Assembly (NCBI GenBank): GCA_002315625.1
Contig: DCHH01000016.1
Span: 6,560 to 31,447, forward strand
DNA length: 24,888 nt
From: Bacteroidales bacterium UBA1757
GTDB lineage: Bacteria; Bacteroidota; Bacteroidia; Bacteroidales; UBA1402
Reading direction: 5' to 3'
A model generated the notes under the pieces. The model ran no database searches, was not told where the DNA came from, and saw nothing but the letters and a program-made list of their open reading frames with translations. Positions 1-8,977 of this stretch are shown here, piece by piece. A program made the translations under genes and the position numbers. Every line of letters starts with the position of its first letter. Within the stretch, counting starts at the first letter, position 1.

Positions 1-19
1 TACTTGCGAAACTTGAGTT

Positions 20-904
20 ATGATATTGTCAATGACGGGCTATGGAAAGGCCCAGGCCGAAATCAACGGCAAAAAAGTAAGTGTGGAGGTGCGCTCGCTC
101 AACAGCAAGCAGCTTGACCTGTCAACCCGCATTTCCCCTTACTACCGCGACCACGAAAACGAACTTCGCAACGACATCCTCCGCCGAATGGAACGTGGCA
201 AGGTCGATTTCTGCATCTATACCGAGAACAATGCCTCCAGCGTGGCCACAAACATAAACCAGGACCTGGTGTTTGCATACTACGAGAAAATCGAAGAGCT
301 TTCAGGCACCTTGAACATTAAGAAGCCGGCCGATCCATGGAGTCTGATTCTGCGTCTGCCAAATGTCCTTCAAGGCGAATGCTTTGATGTTGATGAAGAG
401 GAGTGGAACCGCGTGCATGAACTGGTTGGCCAAGCTATAGATGCTCTGGTGGCTTTCCGTACACAGGAAGGGGAGATGCTTTACAAGTTCTTCAGCGCCA
501 AGGTGTTGAAAATAGAGGAACTGCTGGCCTCCGTAGCACCATACGAGGCTGACCGTATTGAAAAAATCAAGGCCCGTCTGACCGATGCCCTTGAGAAACT
601 AAAGGCTCAGGACTACGACCGGAACCGCTTCGAGCAGGAACTGATTTATTATCTTGAGAAACTGGATATTACAGAGGAGAAGACCCGTCTGACCAACCAT
701 TGCCGCTATTTCCGTGAGACGATGGATGCGGCTGAAGAGGCTGGGGCAGGCAAGGGGAAGAAGCTCGGGTTCATTCTTCAGGAGATGGGGCGTGAAATCA
801 ATACTCTCGGCTCGAAGTCGAATCAGGCGGAGATGCAGCGCATAGTTGTCTGCATGAAGGACGAGCTGGAACAGATGAAAGAGCAGGTACTCAATGTACT
901 GTGA
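20..904 (+). CDS. yicC: YicC/YloC family endoribonuclease
   Basis: The 294-residue length and both ends match the YicC family, known from E. coli and B. subtilis members as an endoribonuclease acting on RNA in the cytoplasm. The N-terminus carries SMTGYGKA (residues 4-11) and EVRSLNSKQLDL, the family signature. The C-terminal DUF1732 region holds LGFILQEMGREINTL and ends in a helix rich in Glu and Lys. I chose the ATG at 20 because family members usually begin with M-I-x-S-M-T-G; the ATG at 32 would remove those residues. The stop TGA at 902-904 overlaps the ATG of the next gene at 904, so the two are probably translationally coupled. Only 19 bases lie upstream in the window, so the promoter cannot be judged. 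The family call is very secure; the substrate in this organism is not known. Confidence 0.95.
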   Translation: MILSMTGYGKAQAEINGKKVSVEVRSLNSKQLDLSTRISPYYRDHENELRNDILRRMERGKVDFCIYTENNASSVATNINQDLVFAYYEKIEELSGTLNIKKPADPWSLILRLPNVLQGECFDVDEEEWNRVHELVGQAIDALVAFRTQEGEMLYKFFSAKVLKIEELLASVAPYEADRIEKIKARLTDALEKLKAQDYDRNRFEQELIYYLEKLDITEEKTRLTNHCRYFRETMDAAEEAGAGKGKKLGFILQEMGREINTLGSKSNQAEMQRIVVCMKDELEQMKEQVLNVL

Positions 905-2019
905 TGATAAGGACAGGTATTTTCGGGGGGAGTTTCAACCCTGTTCACCAGGGGCACATCGCTATCGGCAACTACTTCTACCGAAGTGGTCTGCTCGACG
1001 AAGTGTGGTTCGTGGTGAGCCCGCAGAATCCTATCAAGGATGCTGAATCCCTATCCGATGCTACCACAAGGCTGCAACAGGTTCGCGAAGCCCTGAAACC
1101 ATATCCGTACCTGAAAGTCAGCGACATAGAAATGGAGTTGCCGCGTCCCTCATACATGGCGAATACCCTGCGCGAACTGGCGCGGCGCTACCCCGACCGC
1201 CAGTTCACACTGCTGATTGGCGGTGACAATCTGGAACATTTCAGCCGCTGGTGTGAGGCTGATTGGATACTTGAAAATTATGACATATTTGTCTATCCCC
1301 GTCCGGGCAGTCCGATGACAGTGCCGGACGGCTGGAAGCGGGTAAGGCTCTTTAGCGACGCTGCCCAGATGGACATTTCATCGACAGCCATCCGCAACGG
1401 ACAAATGAAAAATGAGCTTACTATGGAACAATCAATCCCAGTAGAACAGACCAAAGAAGGAAAGAAACTCAAACGCCGTCTTGCCCGCCGCATGCTCAGA
1501 TTGCTGGGTTGGACATATCAGGATGCTTTCAGCGACCTCAGGCAATGCGTGCTGGTAATAGCTCCCCACACCAGTGTGGCCGACTTTTTCATTGCCGAAC
1601 TGTTTGGCGTTGGGATGCGTCGCACCGGCTATTTCCTTATTAAGAAGGAGTTCTTTGTCTTTCCGATCAAGTATTTCCTGAACTGGATTGGTGGCATACC
1701 GGTTGACCGTTCAATGCATAGCAATCATATGACGGAAAACCTGACTTCAACACTCAAGAGCCTGAACGGCTGTATCGCCGTAACACCGGAAGGGACCCGT
1801 AAGCCTGTTAAAAACTGGCGGCGCGGCTTCTACCGCATTGCCATAGCTGCCGGTGTCCCAATTCTGATGATGAAAATCGATTTCAAGAAGAAGTTCGTCG
1901 GAATTGAGCCCGACGGCTATTTCCAGCCTACAGGCGACGAAAAAGCCGATATCGCAGCCATCCGCCACTACTTCCGCAACGTCACCGCCAAATACCCCGA
2001 AAAGTTCATCCCCGAATAA
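904..2019 (+). CDS. nadD: NadD (nicotinate-nucleotide adenylyltransferase) fused to a PlsC-like acyltransferase
   Basis: This is one uninterrupted frame of 371 codons with two enzymes. Residues 1 to about 167 are NadD, which makes deamido-NAD from nicotinate mononucleotide and ATP: GGSFNPVHQGH (8-18) is the nucleotidyltransferase motif and ISSTAIR (158-164) the second signature. NadD normally continues about 25 residues past ISSTxIR into a closing helix; here that tail is missing and the chain runs into a lysophosphatidate-type acyltransferase (about 175-371). That half has HTSVAD (catalytic His222 and Asp227), GIPVDR (264-269) and EGTR (296-299), so all PlsC catalytic blocks are present. In-frame ATGs at 1405 and 1423 could start the acyltransferase separately. 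A GTG at 901 precedes the chosen ATG, but the ATG at 904 overlaps the yicC stop. The domain calls are secure; whether one long protein is made is less sure. Confidence 0.9.
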   Translation: MIRTGIFGGSFNPVHQGHIAIGNYFYRSGLLDEVWFVVSPQNPIKDAESLSDATTRLQQVREALKPYPYLKVSDIEMELPRPSYMANTLRELARRYPDRQFTLLIGGDNLEHFSRWCEADWILENYDIFVYPRPGSPMTVPDGWKRVRLFSDAAQMDISSTAIRNGQMKNELTMEQSIPVEQTKEGKKLKRRLARRMLRLLGWTYQDAFSDLRQCVLVIAPHTSVADFFIAELFGVGMRRTGYFLIKKEFFVFPIKYFLNWIGGIPVDRSMHSNHMTENLTSTLKSLNGCIAVTPEGTRKPVKNWRRGFYRIAIAAGVPILMMKIDFKKKFVGIEPDGYFQPTGDEKADIAAIRHYFRNVTAKYPEKFIPE

Positions 2020-2024
2020 AAAAG

Positions 2025-2061
2025 TTCGTATTTTACGCGTATCATTCGCGTAAAATACGAA
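2025..2061. terminator. Perfect 15-bp hairpin between convergent genes
   Basis: The arms TTCGTATTTTACGCG (2025-2039) and CGCGTAAAATACGAA (2047-2061) are exact reverse complements around a 7-base loop. It lies 5 bases after the nadD-fusion stop and 4 bases beyond the stop of the opposing DUF5723 gene. Read on the minus strand it is followed by a run of six T (2018-2023 region), which makes a good intrinsic terminator for that gene. On the plus strand the following bases are ACTATT, so termination there would be weaker. Confidence 0.8.
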
Positions 2062-2065
2062 ACTA

Positions 2066-3508
2066 TTACTTAAGGAGGGAGCCGAAGTAGCCTAGGGTTC
2101 CGGGGGTGCGTTTTGAAAGGTCCTTCTTGTTGAGCGGGACGTTCAGGCCGATGGTGACAGCCGGACTGGTCTCGCGAAGGGGAACTCCCTGACGGGATAT
2201 GTACGGTGAGTAGTTGTCGATGGCCAGGAAAAGAACCTCACCGATACCCAGAGCAGCGCCGAATCCATGTCCGTAGTTGGAGAAGGAGTAGCTGGCGGAG
2301 AACTGGACAGCCTTGATGAAGCGGAGGTTGGCCGACATTGTGAAGTCGTTGACGTTGGCCCCGCAGGGGTTGGCGATGTTGTTGTATAGCAGGCCTGCGC
2401 TCAGACGGTTCTCGAGGAATCCGTACTCAAGACCGGCCGTAATGGTGGTATGAAGTTTTCCCTTGCCGTCCTCCGTCACGTCAACTTCGTTGAATTTGTA
2501 CATTGTCTCTAAATCTTCGCCAATTTTCTTAAAGTAGTCATCGACGGTGGTCGAACCTTCCTCGAAATCCTTTTTCGTGAGGTTGCTAAGACCGTTGACG
2601 GTGACTTCCCCTTTCGACTGGAGCTTGGAGGCTGCACTCTTTTTCCAAGTCATAAAACCCAGGTCGGTGACAGCCAGCGAAATAGTCATGTATTCGAACG
2701 GACTGTATGTGGCACCAAGGTCAACGGCCAGACCGGTTCCGGCCACGCCGAACTTTGAGAACTGGCCGAGCCCTTTCACATAGAATGGAGGAGTGTCTTC
2801 AAACTCAAGATTGAACCCTTCACCGTAAAGTACCCCTTCGATTTCGGAATTGATTTTCCAGGAGTCTTCGCTCATGGCAATGTCCATTTTGTTTACATTG
2901 ACATCGGCTGAGGCGGCACCGAGCAGCAGCTTGAGGCGTCCGCCCACGCGAAGGTTGTCAAAAATGTCGGTTGAACCGCCCAGGGCGATGTCAAGATAGG
3001 CATTGGCATTGAGGTTGAACCCGGCGACATTGTAGCTGACAGAAGAGCAGTTCATCCCCTGCTTGAGGAATGCAAACATCTCCTTAGGAATGTTCATGAA
3101 GACATCCTCGTGCAGGTTTACCCCCAGCGTGAAGAAACTGCGTCCAAAATAAAGCCCAACGTTGATGATACCTGCATGGAAAGACTGCCCCATGCGGCTT
3201 ACATCCTTCAGCCCGCCAAGGAACTGGTCAGAAGAGACATCGGGATGGAGAAAAGTCATCAGACGGCCGTCGTTTCCTGGGAACATGAACTTGTTCAGAC
3301 CCGTGTTGCTGTTGGCCGATACCATTGCGTTGCCCAGAACAGGAATGGAAACGAATCCATGGGTGGGGGCAAAAGCGGGATTGGCCATGTAGCGGTAGGA
3401 ATAACCCTCCATGAAATAGCCGGTCCTGGCAGACTGTGCCTGCAGACCGCAAACGCTTGAAAGAATGAGGACGGAAAGTCCCAGAATTTTATGGAATGAA
3501 GTTTTCAT
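2066..3508 (-). CDS. DUF5723-family outer-membrane beta-barrel protein
   Basis: This 480-residue protein begins with a Sec signal peptide ending near GLQAQ (residues 21-25). The body alternates short beta-strand segments rich in Gly, Ala and aromatic residues, such as GLLYNNIANPCGANV and FSASYSFSNYGHGFGAALG, which fits a porin-like barrel. The early segment YRYMANPAFAP resembles the DUF5723 family common in Bacteroidales, whose function is unknown. It is the second gene of a two-gene minus-strand unit, starting 20 bases after the stop of the lipoprotein gene, so the two products probably act together at the outer membrane. It ends at a strong hairpin terminator. Family assignment is from remembered sequence character and is fairly confident; the transported or bound substrate cannot be inferred. 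Confidence 0.75.
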   Translation of the reverse strand: MKTSFHKILGLSVLILSSVCGLQAQSARTGYFMEGYSYRYMANPAFAPTHGFVSIPVLGNAMVSANSNTGLNKFMFPGNDGRLMTFLHPDVSSDQFLGGLKDVSRMGQSFHAGIINVGLYFGRSFFTLGVNLHEDVFMNIPKEMFAFLKQGMNCSSVSYNVAGFNLNANAYLDIALGGSTDIFDNLRVGGRLKLLLGAASADVNVNKMDIAMSEDSWKINSEIEGVLYGEGFNLEFEDTPPFYVKGLGQFSKFGVAGTGLAVDLGATYSPFEYMTISLAVTDLGFMTWKKSAASKLQSKGEVTVNGLSNLTKKDFEEGSTTVDDYFKKIGEDLETMYKFNEVDVTEDGKGKLHTTITAGLEYGFLENRLSAGLLYNNIANPCGANVNDFTMSANLRFIKAVQFSASYSFSNYGHGFGAALGIGEVLFLAIDNYSPYISRQGVPLRETSPAVTIGLNVPLNKKDLSKRTPGTLGYFGSLLK

Positions 3509-3528
3509 TGGTCTTGAGTTGAGGGTTA

Positions 3529-5223
3529 TTACTTTTCGCTGTCTTCAATGATGATTCCTCCTGGGAAGCGGAGTTTCAAGGTGATGTCCAACCCGTTGTC
3601 CGGCTTGATTGGGGTTGTGTGTCCTTCGACAGTAGCGATGATGACTTTCGTGATGAGCTTTTTCATTTTCTTGAGCTCACCTTTTGTGTCAGTCAGCTTG
3701 ACGGAAACATTTGAAAGGACTGCGGTGCCGTCGGCATTGCACTCATTGATTTTGAGATGCACGGGTTCGATGTCAAGAGGTAAGCCCTTGGCATCGGCAG
3801 GAGTAAGTGTGATGCCGACGTTAAGTGGAATGGTGTTCAAGACGGAACCATATACCTCAATGCACATCCGGGAACTGGGAAGTCCTTCCATTTCCCCTTC
3901 GATGTCAACTGTGTCCTCGTACAAAATATGCGATGATTCGCCCAATGCAAGCGGCACGTTGATGTCGTATTTGACAGATGCCTTATAGTCTGTTTTCAAA
4001 ATATATGAACAGGAAGTGGCAGGCTTGGAATAACCGTCAACGAGCAGTTCGAGCTGATCGGGCAGAGAACCGATGAGGTGGTTGAGTCCCGGGACTTCCA
4101 CATAGTTGTAGGCGGCGGGCTTTCCCTGAGATTTCTGGGCTATCCAGAACTTGGTGGATGCCATGACCGCCGGTGAGGGTGAAGCCTCGGTCCAAAGGTC
4201 GAATGAGACGCTGTCTGCAGTCACCCCCTTGTTTGTTCCGTTGATTGTGGCGTCAAGCATCATGGGAATGCCCAGGTTACTCTGCAGGTCGAGCTTGATT
4301 ACGGGTTCGACGTTAAAATAAGAGTACTCACCGAAGATTTCCGTCAGTTCCTTTCCAAGGTCGAATACCTCTTTGATTTTGTCAAAACTGACATCGAAGA
4401 TTCCTTTCAGGCAGTGGGGTACGATGTTCTTCAGGCTGATGGTCGGGGTGATGGAGGCACTGCTTACGGAAACCGGAAGGGTGGCCGCAGGCACGTCAAT
4501 TGCAATTTCATAGACGATTTTTTCGTCAATTTTGAAGTCGGCTCCAATCTCTTTTCCTGAGAGGACGAGGCCGGCAAGGGGTAACTGCTTGTCGATGACA
4601 GTAGTGGCTGAGGTTATATCCTGAGTGAAGGTCCAGACATTTCCCACAACTGCGGGGTCGGAAATATTGAAGATGGCCGGGATATTGACCTTTCCGGTCA
4701 GCTTCATGCCGTTCCAGGCGGGCAGCCCTTGCACGGCCAGATGGACGTTAAGCATGGTCCCATTAAGCGAAACTGAATCCAGAGCAAGGATCTCCTTGGG
4801 GAAAGCGATGGAAAGGGTGGTCTGGATGCTGTCCTTTGCCTGTGCATGGAGCGGCGAAGAAGAGGCGGGTTGCAGACCGTCTGCCGCAGCCGTGGAGAGA
4901 AGGCTTGTGAAGTCTATGACAAGCGCTTTGCCTGTATATTGCTGGTCACTGACGGATGGGACTTCAACTTTTGGAACTGTGACGCCAATCACGCCGTTTT
5001 TCTGTATGCAATAGCCTTGCTCGTTGACTTTCAGTAATTTATTTTTGCTTGTGTCGATGATGTCTTTCATGTATAGTTTCATCGAATTGACGAAAGGCAT
5101 ACTGATGGAGTCTCCGCCGATGGCGACGGTGGGGTCAACGTTGTCCAGGTCGTAGGCCTTGTCAACGCAAGATGTGAACGACAGCATACCGATGCATGTC
5201 AGGAGAAAGGGAATCTTTTTCAT
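3529..5223 (-). CDS. Large lipoprotein of unknown function
   Basis: The 564-residue product starts with a signal peptide and a lipobox FTSC, with Cys19 as the probable lipidation site. I do not recognise the family. The rest is rich in Val, Ile, Leu, Ser and Thr and reads as a chain of beta-strands with recurring segments of the type LNGTMLNVHLAVQG, IPLNVGITLTP and LDITLKLRFPGG, suggesting several stacked beta-sandwich or beta-propeller-like repeats. There are no obvious catalytic motifs. It is the first gene of a unit with the DUF5723 barrel, 20 bases apart, and its promoter is divergent from that of nifJ. An accessory role to the barrel at the outer membrane is inference from position only. 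The start ATG at 5223 is well placed before the signal peptide. Confidence 0.8.
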   Translation of the reverse strand: MKKIPFLLTCIGMLSFTSCVDKAYDLDNVDPTVAIGGDSISMPFVNSMKLYMKDIIDTSKNKLLKVNEQGYCIQKNGVIGVTVPKVEVPSVSDQQYTGKALVIDFTSLLSTAAADGLQPASSSPLHAQAKDSIQTTLSIAFPKEILALDSVSLNGTMLNVHLAVQGLPAWNGMKLTGKVNIPAIFNISDPAVVGNVWTFTQDITSATTVIDKQLPLAGLVLSGKEIGADFKIDEKIVYEIAIDVPAATLPVSVSSASITPTISLKNIVPHCLKGIFDVSFDKIKEVFDLGKELTEIFGEYSYFNVEPVIKLDLQSNLGIPMMLDATINGTNKGVTADSVSFDLWTEASPSPAVMASTKFWIAQKSQGKPAAYNYVEVPGLNHLIGSLPDQLELLVDGYSKPATSCSYILKTDYKASVKYDINVPLALGESSHILYEDTVDIEGEMEGLPSSRMCIEVYGSVLNTIPLNVGITLTPADAKGLPLDIEPVHLKINECNADGTAVLSNVSVKLTDTKGELKKMKKLITKVIIATVEGHTTPIKPDNGLDITLKLRFPGGIIIEDSEK

Positions 5224-5247
5224 TATGACTTTTTTGAAAATTTAGCA

Positions 5248-5280
5248 CAAATGTACATACAGGTTTTGTTTTTGTGCAAG
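5248..5280 (-). promoter_or_regulatory. Bacteroidetes-type promoter for the lipoprotein/DUF5723 unit
   Basis: On the minus strand TACATTTG (5248-5255) is an exact TAnnTTTG -7 box. CTTG at 5277-5280 provides a -33 element of the TTG type 21 bases upstream. The -7 box lies about 25 bases from the ATG at 5223. A 7-bp inverted repeat, GCACAAA at 5245-5251 and TTTGTGC at 5271-5277, overlaps both boxes. Confidence 0.6.
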
Positions 5281-5305
5281 ACTTTGAAACCTTTTTTCTT
5301 CAGAC

Positions 5306-5336
5306 TTTCTTTTTCGCCAAAGAATTGCTATCTTCG
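5306..5336 (+). promoter_or_regulatory. Candidate promoter of nifJ
   Basis: TATCTTCG (5329-5336) matches the TAnnTTTG -7 box except for one C, a common variant followed here by CACC. TTTC at 5306-5309 sits 19 bases upstream in the -33 position. The start codon is 45 bases downstream of the -7 box. Confidence 0.55.
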
Positions 5337-5380
5337 CACCCTAAAACGTATTAACTCGAAAACGAATATTCATACGACAG

Positions 5381-8300
5381 ATGAAACAGAAGAAATTTTT
5401 AACCTGCGACGGCAATCAGGCTGCTGCACATGTCTCATACATGTTCAGCGAAGTGGCCGCAATCTATCCCATCACCCCCTCATCAACCATGGCAGAATAT
5501 GTCGATGAGTGGGCTGCTGCCGGAAGAAAGAACATTTTTGGTGAAACAGTCCTTGTACAGGAAATGCAGTCGGAAGCCGGTGCTGCCGGCGCTGTGCACG
5601 GTTCGCTTCAGGCCGGTGCCCTCACTACCACCTATACAGCTTCTCAGGGACTCCTGCTGATGATTCCGAACATGTACAAGATCGCAGGCGAACTGCTGCC
5701 TTGCGTTTTCCATGTATCGGCCCGTACACTGGCCTCACACAGCCTTTGTATCTTCGGCGACCATCAGGATGTGATGTCAACCCGTCAGACGGGCTTTGCC
5801 ATGCTGGCTGAAGGTTCTGTCCAGGAGGTTATGGACTTGGCAGGTGTCGCACACCTTTCTACTATAAAGAGCCGTGTTCCTTTTGTGAACTTCTTCGACG
5901 GTTTCCGTACATCCCATGAAATCCAGAAGATTGAGATGCTCGAGAACGACGATCTGGCTCCGCTGATTGACTACAAGGCTCTGGCTGAGTTCCGTGAGCG
6001 TGCCATGAATCCCGACAAGCCCGTCATGCGCGGTATGGCCGAGAATCCCGACACCTTCTTCCCGCACCGTGAGATTTCCAACACCTATTATGATGCAGTG
6101 CCCGACATCGTGGCCGGTTACATGAAGGAAATCAGCAAGATTACGGGACGTGACTACAAGCCGTTCAACTACTACGGCGCTCCCGATGCCGAGCGTGTAA
6201 TCATCGCCATGGGCTCCGTAACCGAAGCCATCCGTGAGGTCATTGACTATCTTATGGCCAAGGGCGAAAAGGTGGGTATGGTCTCCGTACACCTCTACCG
6301 TCCGTTCTCAGTGAAATATCTCGGTGAAGTGCTGCCCGAAACAGTCAAGCGCATCGCCGTGCTCGACCGCACAAAGGAGTCGGGAGCCCTCGGTGAGCCC
6401 CTTTATCTCGATATCGTCGAGGCTTTTGCCCAGTGCAAGGACATTCCTGCCGAGTGCAAGCCCCTCATCGTCGGCGGCCGCTACGGACTGGGTTCACGCG
6501 ATACTACCCCTGCCCAGATTTTCGCAGTCTATGATAATCTCAAATTGGCTGAGCCGAAGAACCATTTCACAATCGGCATAGTCGATGATGTTACTTTCAC
6601 CTCCCTGCCTCAAGAAGAGGAAATCGCCGTTGGCGGACAGGGAATGTTCGAGGCTAAGTTCTACGGACTGGGTGCTGACGGAACCGTCGGTGCCAACAAG
6701 AACTCGGTCAAGATTATCGGTGACAACACCGACAAGTACTGTCAGGCCTATTTCAGCTACGACTCGAAGAAGTCGGGCGGCTTCACCTGCTCGCACCTCC
6801 GTTTCGGTGATACCCCAATCCGCAGCACCTATCTGGTGAATACCCCGAACTTCGTGGCTTGCCACGTTCAGGCATATCTTCACATGTACGATGTCCTGCG
6901 CGGTATCCGTCAGGGTGGTACATTCCTTCTGAACACAATCTGGAACGCCGACGAACTGGCCAAGAACCTGCCGGTCAACGTAAAGCGAGTGCTGGCCAAG
7001 AAGAACATCACCGTATATTATATTAACGCCACCCAGATTGCACAGGAAATCGGACTTGGCAACCGTACGAATACCATCCTCCAGTCGGCTTTCTTCCGCA
7101 TTACCGGAGTCATCCCAGTGGAACTGGCCGTTGAACAGATGAAAAAGTTCATCATCAAGTCCTACGGAAAGAAGGGACAGGATGTTATTGACAAGAACAA
7201 TGCTGCTGTCGATCGTGGAGGTGAATACAACCAGCTTACGGTCGATCCCGCATGGGCCAACCTCCTCGAGGAGAAAGCTGCCGCCAACGACGACCCCGCT
7301 TTCATCAACGAAGTTGTCCGTCCCATCAATGCCCAGAACGGTGACCTGCTTCCCGTCAGCGCATTCAAGGATAGCGTTGATGGCTCTTGGGAACCCGGTA
7401 CTGCCAAGTACGAGAAGCGCGGCGTGGGTGCTTTCGTTCCGGTTTGGAATGCTGACAACTGTATCCAGTGCAACAAGTGCTCGTATGTCTGCCCGCACGC
7501 TTGTATCCGCCCGTTCGTCCTCGACGAGAAGGAAATTGAAGGCTTCAGCGCAAAGACCATCGAAATGAAGGCTCCGGCCGCCATGAAGGGAATGCATTTC
7601 CGCGTTCAGGTCGGCGTGCTCGACTGCCTTGGCTGCGGCAACTGTGCCGACATCTGCCCGGGCAATCCGAAGCTTGGAAAGGCCCTTACCATGGTCCATC
7701 TCGAGAGCCAGATGGGAGAGGCCTCCAACTGGGACTACTGCACGAAGAACGTCAAGAGCAAACAGAATCTCGTGGATATCAAGCTGAATCCGAAGAATTC
7801 GCAGTTTGCCACACCGCTGTTTGAGTTCTCAGGCGCATGCTCCGGCTGCGGTGAGACACCTTATTTAAAGTTAATCAGCCAGCTGTTCGGCGACCGCGAG
7901 GTTGCTTCGAACGCTACGGGCTGTACTTCAATCTATTCAGGCTCTATTCCTTCCACACCTTATACTACTAATGAAAAGGGTCATGGTCCCGCTTGGGCCA
8001 ACTCCCTGTTCGAGGACTTCTGCGAGTACGGTCTGGGTATGCAAATTGCATTCGAGAAGATGCAGGCCCGTCTGGTGCGTGTCATGACAGAAGCTCAGGG
8101 TTGCGACTGCTGCAGCGACGAGCTGAAGGCCCTCTTTGCCGAGTGGATTGAAAACCGCAACGATGCTGACAAGAGCCGCGAACTGGCCGACAGGATTACC
8201 CCGATGGTCAATGCCTGCACTTGCAAATACTGTCAGGAAATCGCCGGTCTGAGCAAGTATCTGGTCAAGCGCAGCCAGTGGATTATCGGTGGCGACGGTG

Positions 8301-8935
8301 CTTCCTACGATATCGGTTACGGCGGTCTGGACCACGTGATTGCTTCCGGTAAGAATGTGAATATCCTTGTCCTTGATACTGAGGTTTATTCCAATACCGG
8401 CGGTCAGGCTTCGAAGGCTACTCCGGTCGGTGCTATCGCCAAGTTTGCCGCCGCTGGCAAGCGTGTCCGCAAGAAAGACCTCGGCATGATTGCCACTACC
8501 TACGGCTATGTGTATGTAGCTCAGGTGGCTATGGGTGCCGACCACGCACAGACTCTCAAGGCTTTCCGTGAGGCTGAGGCATATGACGGTCCGTCATTGC
8601 TGATTGCATACGCTCCTTGTATCAACCACGGTCTGAAGGCCGGTATGGGCAAGAGCCAGGCAGAGGAAGAGGCAGCTGTTGCATGTGGCTACTGGCACCT
8701 GTGGCGCTACAACCCGCAGCTTGAGGCCGAAGGAAAGAATCCGTTCACCCTCGATTCGAAGGAACCGAACTGGGACGGCTTCAAGGATTTCCTCAAGGGC
8801 GAGGTGCGCTACGCTTCTGTCATGAAACAGTACCCGGCTGAGGCCGACGAACTCTTTGATGCAGCCCTGAAGAATGCGCAGTGGCGCTACAATTCATACA
8901 AGCGTATGGCATCCCAGAACTGGGGAGCAGAATAA
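5381..8935 (+). CDS. nifJ: Pyruvate:ferredoxin (flavodoxin) oxidoreductase, single-chain
   Basis: The enzyme converts pyruvate and CoA to acetyl-CoA, CO2 and reduced ferredoxin in the cytoplasm, the central step of anaerobic pyruvate use. At 1184 residues it has the usual full length. The N-terminus holds the pyrimidine-binding domain with AIYPITPSSTMAEYVDEW. A ferredoxin-like domain carries two 4Fe-4S sets: Cys694, 697, 700, 704 and Cys749, 752, 755, 759. The C-terminal third is the thiamine diphosphate domain, with GACSGCGETP for the proximal cluster near residue 820, CTCKYC near 947, and GGDGASYDIGYGG then YSNTGGQASK near residues 967-1010. All expected motifs are present. The ATG at 5381 directly precedes the conserved start QKKFLTCDGNQAAAH. 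No terminator is visible in the 42 bases before the next gene, so read-through is possible. Confidence 0.98.
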   Translation: MKQKKFLTCDGNQAAAHVSYMFSEVAAIYPITPSSTMAEYVDEWAAAGRKNIFGETVLVQEMQSEAGAAGAVHGSLQAGALTTTYTASQGLLLMIPNMYKIAGELLPCVFHVSARTLASHSLCIFGDHQDVMSTRQTGFAMLAEGSVQEVMDLAGVAHLSTIKSRVPFVNFFDGFRTSHEIQKIEMLENDDLAPLIDYKALAEFRERAMNPDKPVMRGMAENPDTFFPHREISNTYYDAVPDIVAGYMKEISKITGRDYKPFNYYGAPDAERVIIAMGSVTEAIREVIDYLMAKGEKVGMVSVHLYRPFSVKYLGEVLPETVKRIAVLDRTKESGALGEPLYLDIVEAFAQCKDIPAECKPLIVGGRYGLGSRDTTPAQIFAVYDNLKLAEPKNHFTIGIVDDVTFTSLPQEEEIAVGGQGMFEAKFYGLGADGTVGANKNSVKIIGDNTDKYCQAYFSYDSKKSGGFTCSHLRFGDTPIRSTYLVNTPNFVACHVQAYLHMYDVLRGIRQGGTFLLNTIWNADELAKNLPVNVKRVLAKKNITVYYINATQIAQEIGLGNRTNTILQSAFFRITGVIPVELAVEQMKKFIIKSYGKKGQDVIDKNNAAVDRGGEYNQLTVDPAWANLLEEKAAANDDPAFINEVVRPINAQNGDLLPVSAFKDSVDGSWEPGTAKYEKRGVGAFVPVWNADNCIQCNKCSYVCPHACIRPFVLDEKEIEGFSAKTIEMKAPAAMKGMHFRVQVGVLDCLGCGNCADICPGNPKLGKALTMVHLESQMGEASNWDYCTKNVKSKQNLVDIKLNPKNSQFATPLFEFSGACSGCGETPYLKLISQLFGDREVASNATGCTSIYSGSIPSTPYTTNEKGHGPAWANSLFEDFCEYGLGMQIAFEKMQARLVRVMTEAQGCDCCSDELKALFAEWIENRNDADKSRELADRITPMVNACTCKYCQEIAGLSKYLVKRSQWIIGGDGASYDIGYGGLDHVIASGKNVNILVLDTEVYSNTGGQASKATPVGAIAKFAAAGKRVRKKDLGMIATTYGYVYVAQVAMGADHAQTLKAFREAEAYDGPSLLIAYAPCINHGLKAGMGKSQAEEEAAVACGYWHLWRYNPQLEAEGKNPFTLDSKEPNWDGFKDFLKGEVRYASVMKQYPAEADELFDAALKNAQWRYNSYKRMASQNWGAE

Positions 8936-8977
8936 GCGGTAAATACTTTTTTGAAATAACCCCTTAATTTAATTTTT

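Noticed and set aside
6494..7699. A 401-codon open frame on the minus strand inside nifJ
   Set aside because: It is fully antisense to an undoubted gene with all motifs intact, and its translation has no recognisable domain; long shadows are expected from the strong codon bias of nifJ.
8936..8977. Separate promoter for the 1523-residue gene
   Set aside because: The gap is T-rich, but no TAnnTTTG box with a partner at the right distance is visible; co-transcription with nifJ is as likely.
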